46,195 nucleotides of DNA from Acidobacteriota bacterium (GTDB taxonomy: Bacteria > Acidobacteriota > Thermoanaerobaculia > Thermoanaerobaculales > Sulfomarinibacteraceae). The DNA is taken from NCBI GenBank assembly GCA_013152895.1, contig JAADFN010000124.1, forward strand, positions 1-46,195, read 5' to 3'. Below are positions 18,393 to 26,702 of this stretch, one piece after another. Each line of letters starts with the position of its first letter. Positions within the stretch are counted from its first letter, which is position 1. The translations under genes were made by a program, and so were the position numbers. The notes beneath the pieces were generated by a model, which saw only the letters and a list, made by a program, of their open reading frames with translations, was not told the DNA's origin and did no database searches.

Positions 18393-18784
18393 TTGCACTG
18401 GATACCAACGTTCTCGTCCGGATCCTGATCGAGGACAATCCGAAGCAGGTTGCTGCGGCAGCCGAGGCTGTGGAAGGCGCGGTGGAACGCGGCGAGAAGA
18501 TCCTCATTGGCGATATTGTCCTGGCCGAGCTGGAGTGGGTCCTCGACAGCGCATACGGGGTTCCACGGGAGCGGATTCACGGGGCGATGCTGGCGCTGCT
18601 GGAGGATGAACGTTTCGTGTTTGAAGACCGGCGGCGGGTCGTGTCCGCGCTCGACCGGTACCGGTTTGGACGGGGGGATCTTTCAGACTTCCTTCTCGGT
18701 TTCTCGGCCCGAGATCATGGAGCTTCGGCCGTTCTGACCTTTGACAAGGCGCTCCGAAAAGAGGTCCCATTTCTGCTGCTCTGA
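18389..18784 (+). CDS. vapC: PIN-domain ribonuclease toxin of a VapBC pair
   Basis: 131-residue PIN-domain protein, a Mg2+-dependent RNase that typically cuts tRNA or rRNA to halt translation when the antitoxin is lost. The acidic active-site residues are present: D5 (ALDTN), E47 (VLAELEW), D97 and D100 (GDLSD) and D119 (LTFDKAL). The length is typical. It starts inside the last codon of vapB. All catalytic residues look intact, so the toxin should be functional. Confidence 0.94.
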   Translation: MIALDTNVLVRILIEDNPKQVAAAAEAVEGAVERGEKILIGDIVLAELEWVLDSAYGVPRERIHGAMLALLEDERFVFEDRRRVVSALDRYRFGRGDLSDFLLGFSARDHGASAVLTFDKALRKEVPFLLL

Positions 18785-19282
18785 GGTCGCATCCATCGCG
18801 TCGGTGCTAGGCATACGAAGGGATTCCAGGAATCGGGGAGTGACTACGGTAATGGCAGCGCAAGCCAGCGCGCGGCCGCGGAAGCGCCACGCCCTGCGTG
18901 AGCAAGCCCATTCCTACAGCGCGAAAACCGGCCCGTACAGACCCACCCTGATGGTCCCAACGTACCCATTTCCCGTCATCCCCGGAAATCCCCTTCAAGA
19001 CCCATTGACGGCAAGGGTCACCAGGAGCGCTCTCGAAGTAGGAAAGACCATTCAAGGCATGTGATTCCGTGAAACGGAACCGTGACTTGGGGTCGGGGTG
19101 GAGGCGTGCACGGGCACGAGGGGATGGTCCCACGTGCCGGAAACTTGCCCGGGAATCTCTTCAGCGCTCGGGAAGAACTGACGGCGGGCGGCCAGTCATG
19201 GCGCCGGCAGTTTCTCCACGGGTCGATTCGGGTTTCGTTGATAAAACCCATTCGAGGTTTGGATTCCCGTTGAACGGCTGCT
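18785..19282. other. 498-bp intergenic region, no gene seen
   Basis: Lies between the convergent vapC and kinase-like genes. Frames are open by composition only. Short symmetric features are TTCCGT-GAA-ACGGAA at 19065-19079 and GGGTTT/AAACCC at 19230-19249. The second lies 34 bases past the stop of the minus-strand kinase gene and might help end its transcript. Neither is strong. Confidence 0.45.
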
Positions 19283-19858
19283 TTACCGCCTCTGCTCGTT
19301 GAGCATGTCGTCGACCAGCTCGGCGGCAGCGTCCGGGTCCAGGCCGGCGATGTTGGCGTGGAGATCGGCGCAGCGGTACGACTGCTTGAAGTACGTGATG
19401 TCTGCCTTGATCTCCTTCAGGTACAGGCGCCGTTCTTCGTCCGTGAGGTCCTTTTCGATGGGCTTGGAGTCGATGTCGTAGAAGGTGATCCGTTCGAGAA
19501 TGTTCTCCGGCTTGTCTTCAAGGACGACGGTCACGCACGGGAGCTTCCGCATGACGGCCAGGTAGGCGTCGCGGAGACTACTGGGCACACCGGCGACCAC
19601 GCACCGCCGGTTCCTGGTCAGGATCCTTTGCAACACCACCGAGCATTCTTTGCGGTAGGAATAGTCGGTGAGGAAACGGGCCCGGAGGCGCTCGATCGAT
19701 GTGCCGAAGTGTTTTTCGATCTCGTGATCGAGATCGAAAAACGGGAAGCCGAGCCGGCGGGCAAGGGCGGCGCCGATGGTTGTTTTCCCGACGCAACCGA
19801 CGCCGGTCAGCAGGATTCGCCTGGTCGTCTGCGGATCGACGTGTGGCGCATCGTTCAC
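19283..19858 (-). CDS. Shikimate-kinase-like P-loop protein
   Basis: 191 residues. A Walker A GVGCVGKTT at residues 19-27 and the following DLDHEIE near 42-48 match the shikimate kinase/AAA_18 nucleoside-kinase group, which transfers a phosphate from ATP to a small metabolite. The shikimate-binding segments later in the chain are not clear, and no aromatic-synthesis genes are nearby. A regulatory or different small-molecule kinase role is therefore as likely as AroK. The start is GTG 19858 with GGAGG eight bases upstream. The second 160-bp repeat begins 70 bases upstream of this start. Confidence 0.75.
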   Translation of the reverse strand: MNDAPHVDPQTTRRILLTGVGCVGKTTIGAALARRLGFPFFDLDHEIEKHFGTSIERLRARFLTDYSYRKECSVVLQRILTRNRRCVVAGVPSSLRDAYLAVMRKLPCVTVVLEDKPENILERITFYDIDSKPIEKDLTDEERRLYLKEIKADITYFKQSYRCADLHANIAGLDPDAAAELVDDMLNEQRR

Positions 19859-19927
19859 GTGTCATCCCTCCAAGGGCGGTGTAGGAGCTCCCACCCCATC
19901 ATCCAACCGACGGCGGCGTTCCTGCAA

Positions 19928-20087
19928 CCCAAGATGAGCGATTCTCACCGGCGATCTGCACCAATCTTTTGCGCTCTGGACACGTGCGACGATGCTCGAC
20001 ATACCTCCGGGTATGCCTCCGCTCGTCGCACGCACCAGAGCATCAAGACCTCGGCACATCTCGTCCGGCAGAATAACTCATCTTGGG
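19928..20087. repeat. 160-bp self-complementary dispersed repeat, copy 2
   Basis: Same orientation and length as the copy at 15497-15656. The terminal inverted repeats CCCAAGATGAG/CTCATCTTGGG and the whole central hairpin are conserved. The 11 or so differences by eye cluster in the two outer flanks of the stem. It lies just upstream of the large catabolic block and of the kinase-like gene, between divergent starts. Confidence 0.85.
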
Positions 20088-20292
20088 TGCGATAAACCCG
20101 GCTTGTCGGACGCCAGGATACAGCACCTGGATCACCAAGACGAAGCGTGGGCTCCAAGGCGGCGGAGCCGCAAGCAAAGCGTGCGGGCGCGCTCCAGAAA
20201 GGGTACAGCGCAACAACCTCTCTTTGCATTTGACTTGACCCTTTGGTAGATTCGTGAGGGTTACTAGGTTCCAGCCAACCGGGGGAGGATGT
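20088..20292 (+). promoter_or_regulatory. Leader/promoter region of the catabolic gene block
   Basis: About 205 bases before the first gene of the block. The last 70 bases are the least GC-rich part and contain overlapping TTGACT/TTGACC hexamers at 20230-20240, followed by TTACTA at 20261. The spacing of 20 or more is too wide for a confident sigma-70 promoter. I see no sigma-54 signature. The block must start here or depend on several internal promoters. Confidence 0.35.
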
Positions 20293-21246
20293 ATGCGGTT
20301 CGGTATTGTGGGTGCGGGTCCCGTAGGTTCCATCTTGGCCCTCCACCTCGTGGAAGCGGGGCAGGAAGTTTACCTGGTAGATACCTGGAAGGAACACCTC
20401 GAAGCCATTCTCAAGAACGGTATCGAGCTCGAAGGGTTCAGGCAAGGCCGCCAGAAAGTCACGGGAGGTTTCTCGAGCATCGCGGAGCTCGGCCCCGTTA
20501 AACCGGACTATCTCATACTCTCCGTCAAGGCCTGCGTGCTGAGAGCCATCCTCAAGGAAGTGGAAACGATCCTGGGCCCCGATACGGTAGTCATCAGCCT
20601 TCAAAACGGTTTGGACACGGAAGAGCTCATCGCCCACGGTTTCTCCGGAAACAGGATTTTCCGCGTCGTCGTGAACTACGCGGGGAACGTGACGGCGCCG
20701 GGAAAGGTGGCCATGAGCTTCTTCAATAAACCCAATCATATCGGATGCAACTGCAGGAAGGAAAACTGCGGTCACGCGGATGAACTGGCCAATATCCTGA
20801 ACGGCGTGTACTTGGATACCAAGCCCGAGAACGATATCAAGCGCTACGTCTGGGAAAAAACCATCCTGAACGCGTCGTTGAGCCCCGTTTCCGCGGTGAC
20901 CGGGTTCACCATGCGGGAGGTCATGGACTCCAGCGAAACCTACCGCATCGTGGAGATGCTTCTCAAGGAATGCATCATGGTGGCGGCGCGGGCGGGCTAC
21001 GACTTCGGGCCGGGATTCTTTAACTATTGCACGGCCTACCTTGACAAGGGCGGCCCCCACAAGCCGAGCATGCTCGTGGATATCGAGAACAAGCGGGAAA
21101 CGGAAATCGATTTCATCAACGGCCGCATCGCCTTCTACGGATCGCTCAACAACGTGCCGACTCCCGTCAATGACACCTTCACGCGCCTCGTGAAGGCGGT
21201 GGAGAACACCTACCTCCACCCGGAGAAGAAGCGGTCTGTGGCGTGA
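20293..21246 (+). CDS. Ketopantoate-reductase-like (ApbA/PanE family) dehydrogenase
   Basis: 317 residues. The N-terminal Rossmann motif GIVGAGPVGSILALHLVEAG binds NAD(P)H; the C-terminal helical domain is of the ApbA_C type. Family members reduce 2-keto acids such as ketopantoate. Here it is the first gene of an aromatic-degradation block with no pantothenate genes. It may instead oxidise or reduce a hydroxy/keto acid from the substrate; this is inference. A cysteine-rich insert GCNCRKENCGHA near residue 153 is unusual and could bind metal. ATG 20293 was chosen over GTG 20254 because GGGGGAGG lies just upstream and the Rossmann strand starts there. Base composition is visibly less GC-rich than its neighbours. 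Confidence 0.85.
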   Translation: MRFGIVGAGPVGSILALHLVEAGQEVYLVDTWKEHLEAILKNGIELEGFRQGRQKVTGGFSSIAELGPVKPDYLILSVKACVLRAILKEVETILGPDTVVISLQNGLDTEELIAHGFSGNRIFRVVVNYAGNVTAPGKVAMSFFNKPNHIGCNCRKENCGHADELANILNGVYLDTKPENDIKRYVWEKTILNASLSPVSAVTGFTMREVMDSSETYRIVEMLLKECIMVAARAGYDFGPGFFNYCTAYLDKGGPHKPSMLVDIENKRETEIDFINGRIAFYGSLNNVPTPVNDTFTRLVKAVENTYLHPEKKRSVA

Positions 21247-21338
21247 CGGTCCCCCGTTTCATTCGGCTGGTTGGACAAGGGAATCACCGCCGGGCTTGAT
21301 GTGTCGCCGAAAACCCGCGGATTGCAGGAGGGACAGCG

Positions 21339-22604
21339 ATGGCTAGTGCACAGGGGTTTGTAGGACGGGAAGGCGGGTTCGGGGCCCGGTACGAGGGGAT
21401 CGTGATCGTGGGGGCCAAGCGTACGGCCTTCGGCGACTACATGGGGAGCCTGGCCAGGGTGTCGCCCACGGACATGGGTATCGTGGCCGCGAGGGCCGCC
21501 CTGGCTCAGAGCGGCCTCTCCGGTGAGGACGTGGACCAGGTGATCTTTGCCTCGGTGGCCCAGAGCGGGCCGGACGCCTTCTACCTTCCGAGACACGTGG
21601 GGCTCTACGCGGGCGTTCCCGTTTCGAGGCCGGCGCTTCTCGTGCAGCGGATATGCGGCAGCGGATTCGAGGCGATCATCGCCGGGGCGGAGCAAATCAG
21701 CCTGGGCAAGGCCCGGGTCGTGCTCTGCGGGGGGTGCGAAAGCATGACTCGAAACCCCATCGCTTCCTACGGCGCCAGGTTGGGCATGCCGATGGGCCGG
21801 CCCGACTTCGTCGATACGCTCACCGCCGAGCTGCTTGACCCCGCCAGCGACACGACCATGGGTCAGACGGCGGAAAACCTCGCCAAGAGGTACGGACTGG
21901 GGCGCGAAGAGGTGGATGCGGTTGCCCTCCGGAGCCAGCAGCGCGCGTGGGAGGCGGAGGAGAGCGGCAAGCTGTCGGAGGTTCGGACGCCCTTGCGCGC
22001 CGGGTTGTTGGAGGGAGAGGGTCTCCGTCCGCGCCGGATCAAGCTCCCCAGGGGCGTGGAGGTCTTCGATCGCGATGAGCACCCCCGGCGGACCTCCGCG
22101 GACAAGCTCGCCGCCCTGAAACCCGTCTTCGCCAAGGACGGCGTGCAGACGGCGGGAAACTCCTCGGGTATCGTGGACGGTGCGGCCGCCGTGGTCCTGT
22201 GCGACGAACGAACGGCACAGGAGCACAACCTCCGCCCGATGGCCAGGGTCCAGGCATCCGCCTCGATCGGCGTGGAGCCCTCGATCATGGGCATCGCCCC
22301 CGCGCCGGCCATCCGGCTGCTCCTGGAACACTGCTCCCTGAGCCTCGACGACCTGGACCTTGTGGAGGTCAACGAGGCGTTCGGCGCCCAGTACCTGGCG
22401 GTGGAGAGGGAGCTGGGGCTGGACCCGGCGAAGACGAACGTAAACGGCGGCGCCATCGCCCTCGGACATCCCCTGGCCGCCACGGGTACCCGGCTGGTGT
22501 CGTCCCTGATCTATGAGCTGGGGCGCAGGGGGCTGAAGCTGGGGATGGCCTCCGCGTGCATCGGAGGCGGTCAGGGCACCGCCGTCCTCCTGGAACGGGG
22601 GTGA
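21339..22604 (+). CDS. Thiolase (acetyl-CoA C-acyltransferase family)
   Basis: 421 residues with the complete thiolase catalytic set: nucleophile C106 (RICGSGF), H377 (GGAIALGHPLA) and C407 (ASACIGGGQG). It cleaves 3-ketoacyl-CoA with CoA to release acetyl-CoA, or runs the reverse condensation. It sits four bases before the hydroxyacyl-CoA dehydrogenase/hydratase fusion, so the two probably form one beta-oxidation module for the dicarboxylic acyl-CoA left after ring cleavage. AGGAGG precedes the ATG. An N-terminal extension of about 18 residues before the first strand is slightly longer than usual. A second thiolase lies at 30397, and their split of substrates is unknown. Confidence 0.95.
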   Translation: MASAQGFVGREGGFGARYEGIVIVGAKRTAFGDYMGSLARVSPTDMGIVAARAALAQSGLSGEDVDQVIFASVAQSGPDAFYLPRHVGLYAGVPVSRPALLVQRICGSGFEAIIAGAEQISLGKARVVLCGGCESMTRNPIASYGARLGMPMGRPDFVDTLTAELLDPASDTTMGQTAENLAKRYGLGREEVDAVALRSQQRAWEAEESGKLSEVRTPLRAGLLEGEGLRPRRIKLPRGVEVFDRDEHPRRTSADKLAALKPVFAKDGVQTAGNSSGIVDGAAAVVLCDERTAQEHNLRPMARVQASASIGVEPSIMGIAPAPAIRLLLEHCSLSLDDLDLVEVNEAFGAQYLAVERELGLDPAKTNVNGGAIALGHPLAATGTRLVSSLIYELGRRGLKLGMASACIGGGQGTAVLLERG

Positions 22605-22608
22605 GATC

Positions 22609-24630
22609 ATGACCGGGACGTACCCGAAGGTGGGAGTCGTTGGTGCGGGCACCATGGGCGGAGGCATCGCCCAGAAGCTGGCCATGTCCGGCTTCAACGT
22701 GGTTCTCTGCGACCTGGGGAATGCCCAACTGGAAAGGGGGCTGGCCAACATTCGCGCGATTCTGGACGAAGGCGTCGAGAGAAAGGCCCTGAGCCCGGAG
22801 AAGCGGGAGTCGACCCTGGGCCGGCTGGAGTGCACGACGGACCTCGGTCGCCTCTCGGGGTGCCGCCTGGTGATCGAGGCCGTCTTCGAAGATCTCGGGG
22901 TCAAGAAAGACCTCTTCGAAAAGCTCGAAACGGTGTGTGAACCGGGGGCCATCCTCGCAACCAATACCTCTTCTCTCCTGGTAGGCGATATCGCCTCCGA
23001 TCTGGCCCACCCCGAACGGGTGGTCGGCCTGCACTTCTTCTTCCACCCCGTGAAGAACCGGCTCGTGGAGGTGATTGCCGGGCCCCGGTCGGATCCCGAC
23101 CTCGTCGACCAGGCGTGGAGCCTCATGAGGGCCTCCGGCAAGACGCCCATCGCCTCGAAGGACGCGCCCGGGTTCTGTGTGAACCGGTACTTCGTGCCGT
23201 GGCTGAACGAGGCCGTTCGAATGGTGGACGAGGGGATGGCTTCCATCCCGGCCGTGGAGGCCGCGGCCAAGGAGCTCTTCAAGATCGGCATGGGTCCGTT
23301 CGAGCTCATGAACGTCACCGGGGTACCCATCGCGTACCACGCCGCCAGGAGCCTCGGCTTGGCCCTGGGCCCGTTCTACGAGCCCGCGGACGGCCTGAGG
23401 GCACGGGTGGAGGCCGGAGCTCCCTGGGATCTCTCCGGCGCCGTGACGGGGGCGCCGGCGGAGAAGATCGCCGACCGTCTGTTCGCCGTGGTCTGGGCGG
23501 TGGCGGGTCAGCTCCTCGACGAGGGGGTGGCCAGCCTCGAGGACGTGGACCGGGGCGCTCAGATCGGGCTTCGATGGAACCGGGGCCCCTTCCGGTGGAT
23601 GAACGCCAGGGGCGTGAAGGAGGCCGTGTCCCTCGTCGAGGCCTTCGCCGAAACGAATCCGGCACTGGCCGTTTCGCCCCGCCTCAGAAGCCAGGCGGCC
23701 GCGGGAGAGCCCTGGCGCTTCAGTCTCGTGGACGAGAAAGTGAAAGATGGTATCGCCCAGCTGATCATCAACCGTCCCGAAGCGCTCAACGCTCTCAACG
23801 ACGACGTGATCGACCAGCTCGAAGCCCTCTTCGACGGGGCCGCCGCGGACCCGTCAATTCGGGCCATCGTGCTGCGCGGCGCGGGCAAGACGTTCGTCGC
23901 AGGCGGGGACGTGCGGTTCTTCGTCCGGGCCATCCGGGATGGCGACATCAAGAGGATCGTCCGCTTCACCGCGAGAACACAGGCGTTCTTCCGTCGCATC
24001 GCGGCATGCCCCAAGCCGGTGACGGCCGTGCTGGAAGGCCTGGCGCTGGGTGGCGGCGCGGAGCTGGCCCTGACCGCCCATCGAGTCATCGCGACGTCGA
24101 ACGCCTCGATCGGCTTCCCCGAGACGGGCATCGGCATCTACCCGGGCCTGGGAGGGACCTTCAGGGCCACGCGACGCGCGGGCATCGAGCTGGCCCGGTA
24201 CCTCCTGCTCACCGGAAGAACCGTATCCGCCCGGCAGGCGTTCGACATGGGGCTCGTGGACGAGCTCGTCCCGGCGCTGGAGGTGGACCGCGCGATCGCC
24301 GAGATCGCACCCTTGCCCGTGGGTCCTCCCCCGGGCCCGAGGGAGGGGTTCGAAGAGCTCAGGGCGGCCTTCTCGGGTCACCCTCCCGCCGTGCTCGAAG
24401 AGGGGTTCCAGGGCTCGCCCGAAATGGAGGCGTTGCGGCGGACGATCCGGCGCAAGGCGCCCATCGCGGTTCGGGCCGCCCTGGACCTCCTGGATGCCAA
24501 TGCCAACGCTTCCGACGAAGAGGCCTACGCCAACGAGCTGGCGGGCATCGAATCCATCTTTGCCACGGAGGATGCCCTGACCGGGCTCACCTCCCTCGGA
24601 AGGGGCAGGCCGGTCTTCAAGGGAACGTAG
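22609..24630 (+). CDS. Fused 3-hydroxyacyl-CoA dehydrogenase / enoyl-CoA hydratase
   Basis: 673-residue bifunctional beta-oxidation enzyme. Residues 1-375 hold the NAD-binding domain (VGVVGAGTMGGGIAQ at 8-22) and hydroxyacyl-CoA dehydrogenase C-terminal domains with HFFFHPVKNRLVEVI. From about 378 to 673 is a crotonase domain with both catalytic glutamates, E485 (GGGAELAL) and E505 (FPETGIGI), 20 residues apart as in classical hydratases. The order is the reverse of FadB, where the hydratase is N-terminal. It would hydrate an enoyl-CoA and oxidise the 3-hydroxyacyl-CoA with NAD+. It starts four bases after the thiolase stop. Confidence 0.93.
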   Translation: MTGTYPKVGVVGAGTMGGGIAQKLAMSGFNVVLCDLGNAQLERGLANIRAILDEGVERKALSPEKRESTLGRLECTTDLGRLSGCRLVIEAVFEDLGVKKDLFEKLETVCEPGAILATNTSSLLVGDIASDLAHPERVVGLHFFFHPVKNRLVEVIAGPRSDPDLVDQAWSLMRASGKTPIASKDAPGFCVNRYFVPWLNEAVRMVDEGMASIPAVEAAAKELFKIGMGPFELMNVTGVPIAYHAARSLGLALGPFYEPADGLRARVEAGAPWDLSGAVTGAPAEKIADRLFAVVWAVAGQLLDEGVASLEDVDRGAQIGLRWNRGPFRWMNARGVKEAVSLVEAFAETNPALAVSPRLRSQAAAGEPWRFSLVDEKVKDGIAQLIINRPEALNALNDDVIDQLEALFDGAAADPSIRAIVLRGAGKTFVAGGDVRFFVRAIRDGDIKRIVRFTARTQAFFRRIAACPKPVTAVLEGLALGGGAELALTAHRVIATSNASIGFPETGIGIYPGLGGTFRATRRAGIELARYLLLTGRTVSARQAFDMGLVDELVPALEVDRAIAEIAPLPVGPPPGPREGFEELRAAFSGHPPAVLEEGFQGSPEMEALRRTIRRKAPIAVRAALDLLDANANASDEEAYANELAGIESIFATEDALTGLTSLGRGRPVFKGT

Positions 24631-24652
24631 CGGGCGGCCCGGGGAGGTGCGC

Positions 24653-25894
24653 ATGGCAAGACGGCCGGGGATCCGGCTTCGCGCCAAGGATCAGCTGACA
24701 GAGATCATGGCATCCTACTTCTCGGGCCTGGGGCAGGCCGACCGGGAGGGCAGGCCCGTGGCCTGGTGTACCAGCGTGGGTCCCGCCGAGCTCCTGAGGG
24801 CCATGGGCTTCGAGGTGTACTTCCCGGAAAACCACGGCGCCATGCTCGGCGCGACCCGAACGGCGGAACATGTCATGCCCCTGGCCCACTCCCAGGGCTT
24901 CTCGCCGGACATCTGCTCCTACCTGACGAGTGATATCGGCGCCTTTCTCGCGGGGATGACCCCCCTCACGAAATCCCACGGACTTGCCCACGTTCCCATG
25001 CCCGCAGTCCTGGTCTTCAATACGAACCAGTGCCGGGAGGTCAAGGACTGGTTCACGTGGTACGGCCGGAAGCTGGGTGTTCCCGTCCTCGGCATCCATT
25101 CTCCCCGGGGCCTGGATGCGATCGACGCCGAGCTCGTGGCATACGTCGCCGGCCAGCTCCGCGTTCTCAAGGATGACCTCGCCCCCATCGCTCCGGTTCC
25201 CTTCCATCTCCAGGCCCTGCAGAGGACCATGGCTCTCAGCAAGCAAGCCAGCGTGCTCTGGCGGGAGTGCCTGGAAACGACCGCGGCCTCTCCCGCCCCC
25301 TGGACCTTCTTCGACCACACGATCCACATGGCGCCCATCGTGGTATTGAGGGGAACCGAAACGGCGGTGAGTTACTACAGGAGTCTGCTCGAGGAGCTCC
25401 GGGCTCTCGCTTCCACGGGACAGGGAGCGGTGCCCGGCGAGAGGTTCCGGATCTACTGGGAGGGGATGCCCATCTGGGGTCGCCTGCGTGCGCTCTCGGA
25501 GCTCTTTTCAGAGCGCGGTGTGGCCCTCGTGGCTTCCACCTACTGCAATTCGTGGATCCTGGAGGGCCAGGACCCTCAGGACCCGTGGACCAGCATGGCG
25601 GAGACCTATCTCTCCATTTTCATCTGCCGCTCGGAAGCGTTCAAACAGGCCTACATCATCGAGAAAGCACGGGAGCTCACGGCAGGGGGGTTCGTTTTTC
25701 ACGACTCCAAGACCTGTCCCCACAACACGAACTCGCGCTTCGGCATGCCCCAGAGGATTTGCAAGGCCACGGGCCTCCCGGTCCTGGTCCTCGAAGGGGA
25801 CCTGAACGATCCCAGGTGCTTTTCCCTGGAGGAGGCCCGGGTTCGCATCGAGGTTCTCCTGGAGCAGATGGAAGAACAGGAAGGCGCGCCGTGA
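24653..25894 (+). CDS. BcrB/HgdB-like 2-hydroxyacyl-CoA dehydratase/benzoyl-CoA reductase family protein (second system)
   Basis: 413 residues of the BcrC/BadD/HgdB family, whose members hold an iron-sulfur cluster that receives low-potential electrons from an ATP-driven activator. C39 (AWCTS), C88 (DICSYL) and C355 (DSKTCPHN) are the likely cluster ligands; six other cysteines are present. It resembles the BcrB of this window (40788-42077) in length and in segments such as RGTE...YYRSL and VALVASTY. It is encoded singly with one activator, as in E. coli YjiM/YjiL or double-cubane-cluster proteins, rather than as two unequal subunits. It may be a reductase or dehydratase for a related aromatic or hydroxyacyl-CoA. 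GGGGAGG before ATG 24653 sets the start. The next gene overlaps its stop. Confidence 0.88.
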   Translation: MARRPGIRLRAKDQLTEIMASYFSGLGQADREGRPVAWCTSVGPAELLRAMGFEVYFPENHGAMLGATRTAEHVMPLAHSQGFSPDICSYLTSDIGAFLAGMTPLTKSHGLAHVPMPAVLVFNTNQCREVKDWFTWYGRKLGVPVLGIHSPRGLDAIDAELVAYVAGQLRVLKDDLAPIAPVPFHLQALQRTMALSKQASVLWRECLETTAASPAPWTFFDHTIHMAPIVVLRGTETAVSYYRSLLEELRALASTGQGAVPGERFRIYWEGMPIWGRLRALSELFSERGVALVASTYCNSWILEGQDPQDPWTSMAETYLSIFICRSEAFKQAYIIEKARELTAGGFVFHDSKTCPHNTNSRFGMPQRICKATGLPVLVLEGDLNDPRCFSLEEARVRIEVLLEQMEEQEGAP

Positions 25895-26683
25895 CGGTGG
25901 CGTGCTACGGGGGAGTGGACGTGGGGAGCGCCTACACCAAGGCCGTTGTGACCAGCGGCAGGGGCGAGGTGCTGGCTTTCGCCGTTCTTCCGACGGGCTT
26001 GGACATGGGTGGTGCGGGCACCCGGGCCCTCGCGGAGGCTTGTGAGAAGGCGGGCATCACGGTGCAGGAGCTCCACGGCCTCGTGAGCACGGGCTACGGC
26101 AGGGACGATGTGGCCGAAAGCGACTGGACCCGAAGCGAGATCCTCTGCCTTACCAAGGGAGCGTTCGCGCTGATGGGACGCGCCATGACGGTGGTGGATA
26201 TCGGGGGGCAGGACAGCAAGATCGTCTTTCTGGACGAGCGGGGCGCCCGTACGGACTACAGGATGAACCGGAAGTGCGCGGCGGGTACGGGTGCTTTCCT
26301 GGAGATCATCGCCATGCGGCTTGGAGTGCCGTTGAACGAGCTGTGCGAGCTTGCCGAACGGACCGAGGAATGGGCGCCGCTCGGTTCTTTCTGCTCGGTC
26401 TTTGCGGCCACGGAGGTGCTGGATCTCCTGCGCCGGGGCTACGGCCTGGAGGCCATCGCCCGGGGGGTCTACCGTTCCGTGGCCCATGATCGACATGGGT
26501 GCGAGAGGTCCCATTTTGGCCATGGCTGGCGGCGTGGTCGAGCACCATTCCGTCTTGGTGGAGGTCGTTCGGGAGATGATACAGTGTGAAGTGGTGAAGC
26601 TTCCTCACCCTCAGTACGCCGTTGCACTGGGCGCGGCCGTCTTGGCGAAGGAAAAGGAATCCGCCAGGACGATCGAGTCTTGA
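25891..26683 (+). pseudogene. BcrD/HgdC-like activator ATPase of the second system, split by a frameshift
   Basis: ASKHA-fold ATPase that would reduce the preceding protein at the cost of ATP. GGVDVGSAYTKAVV is the phosphate-1 motif and VDIGGQDSK the phosphate-2 motif. The bridging [4Fe-4S] cysteines C129 (KCAAGTG) and C168 (GSFCSVF) are 39 apart, the same spacing as in BcrA and BcrD here. The frame is normal from GTG 25891, which overlaps the previous stop as GTGA, to about 26480 (GVYRSVAH). The rest (IDMGARGPILAMAGGV to the end at 26683) is one frame over. Restoring the frame gives a normal protein of about 263 residues. I see no slippery site. It is either an assembly indel or an inactivating mutation. 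Confidence 0.85.
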
Positions 26684-26702
26684 CCCAGCGCGGAGGAGGT
26701 CC

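Noticed and set aside
19065-19079. TTCCGT-GAA-ACGGAA as an operator
   Set aside because: A lone 15-bp dyad far from any gene start; it could easily arise by chance.
20230-20266. Sigma-70 promoter TTGACT/TTGACC with TTACTA before the catabolic block
   Set aside because: The spacing between hexamers is 20 or more bases, too long for a confident call; kept only as a comment in the leader entry.
26470-26500. Programmed ribosomal frameshifting in the activator ATPase
   Set aside because: No slippery heptamer, internal Shine-Dalgarno or stable pseudoknot is evident, and the family is not known to use recoding.
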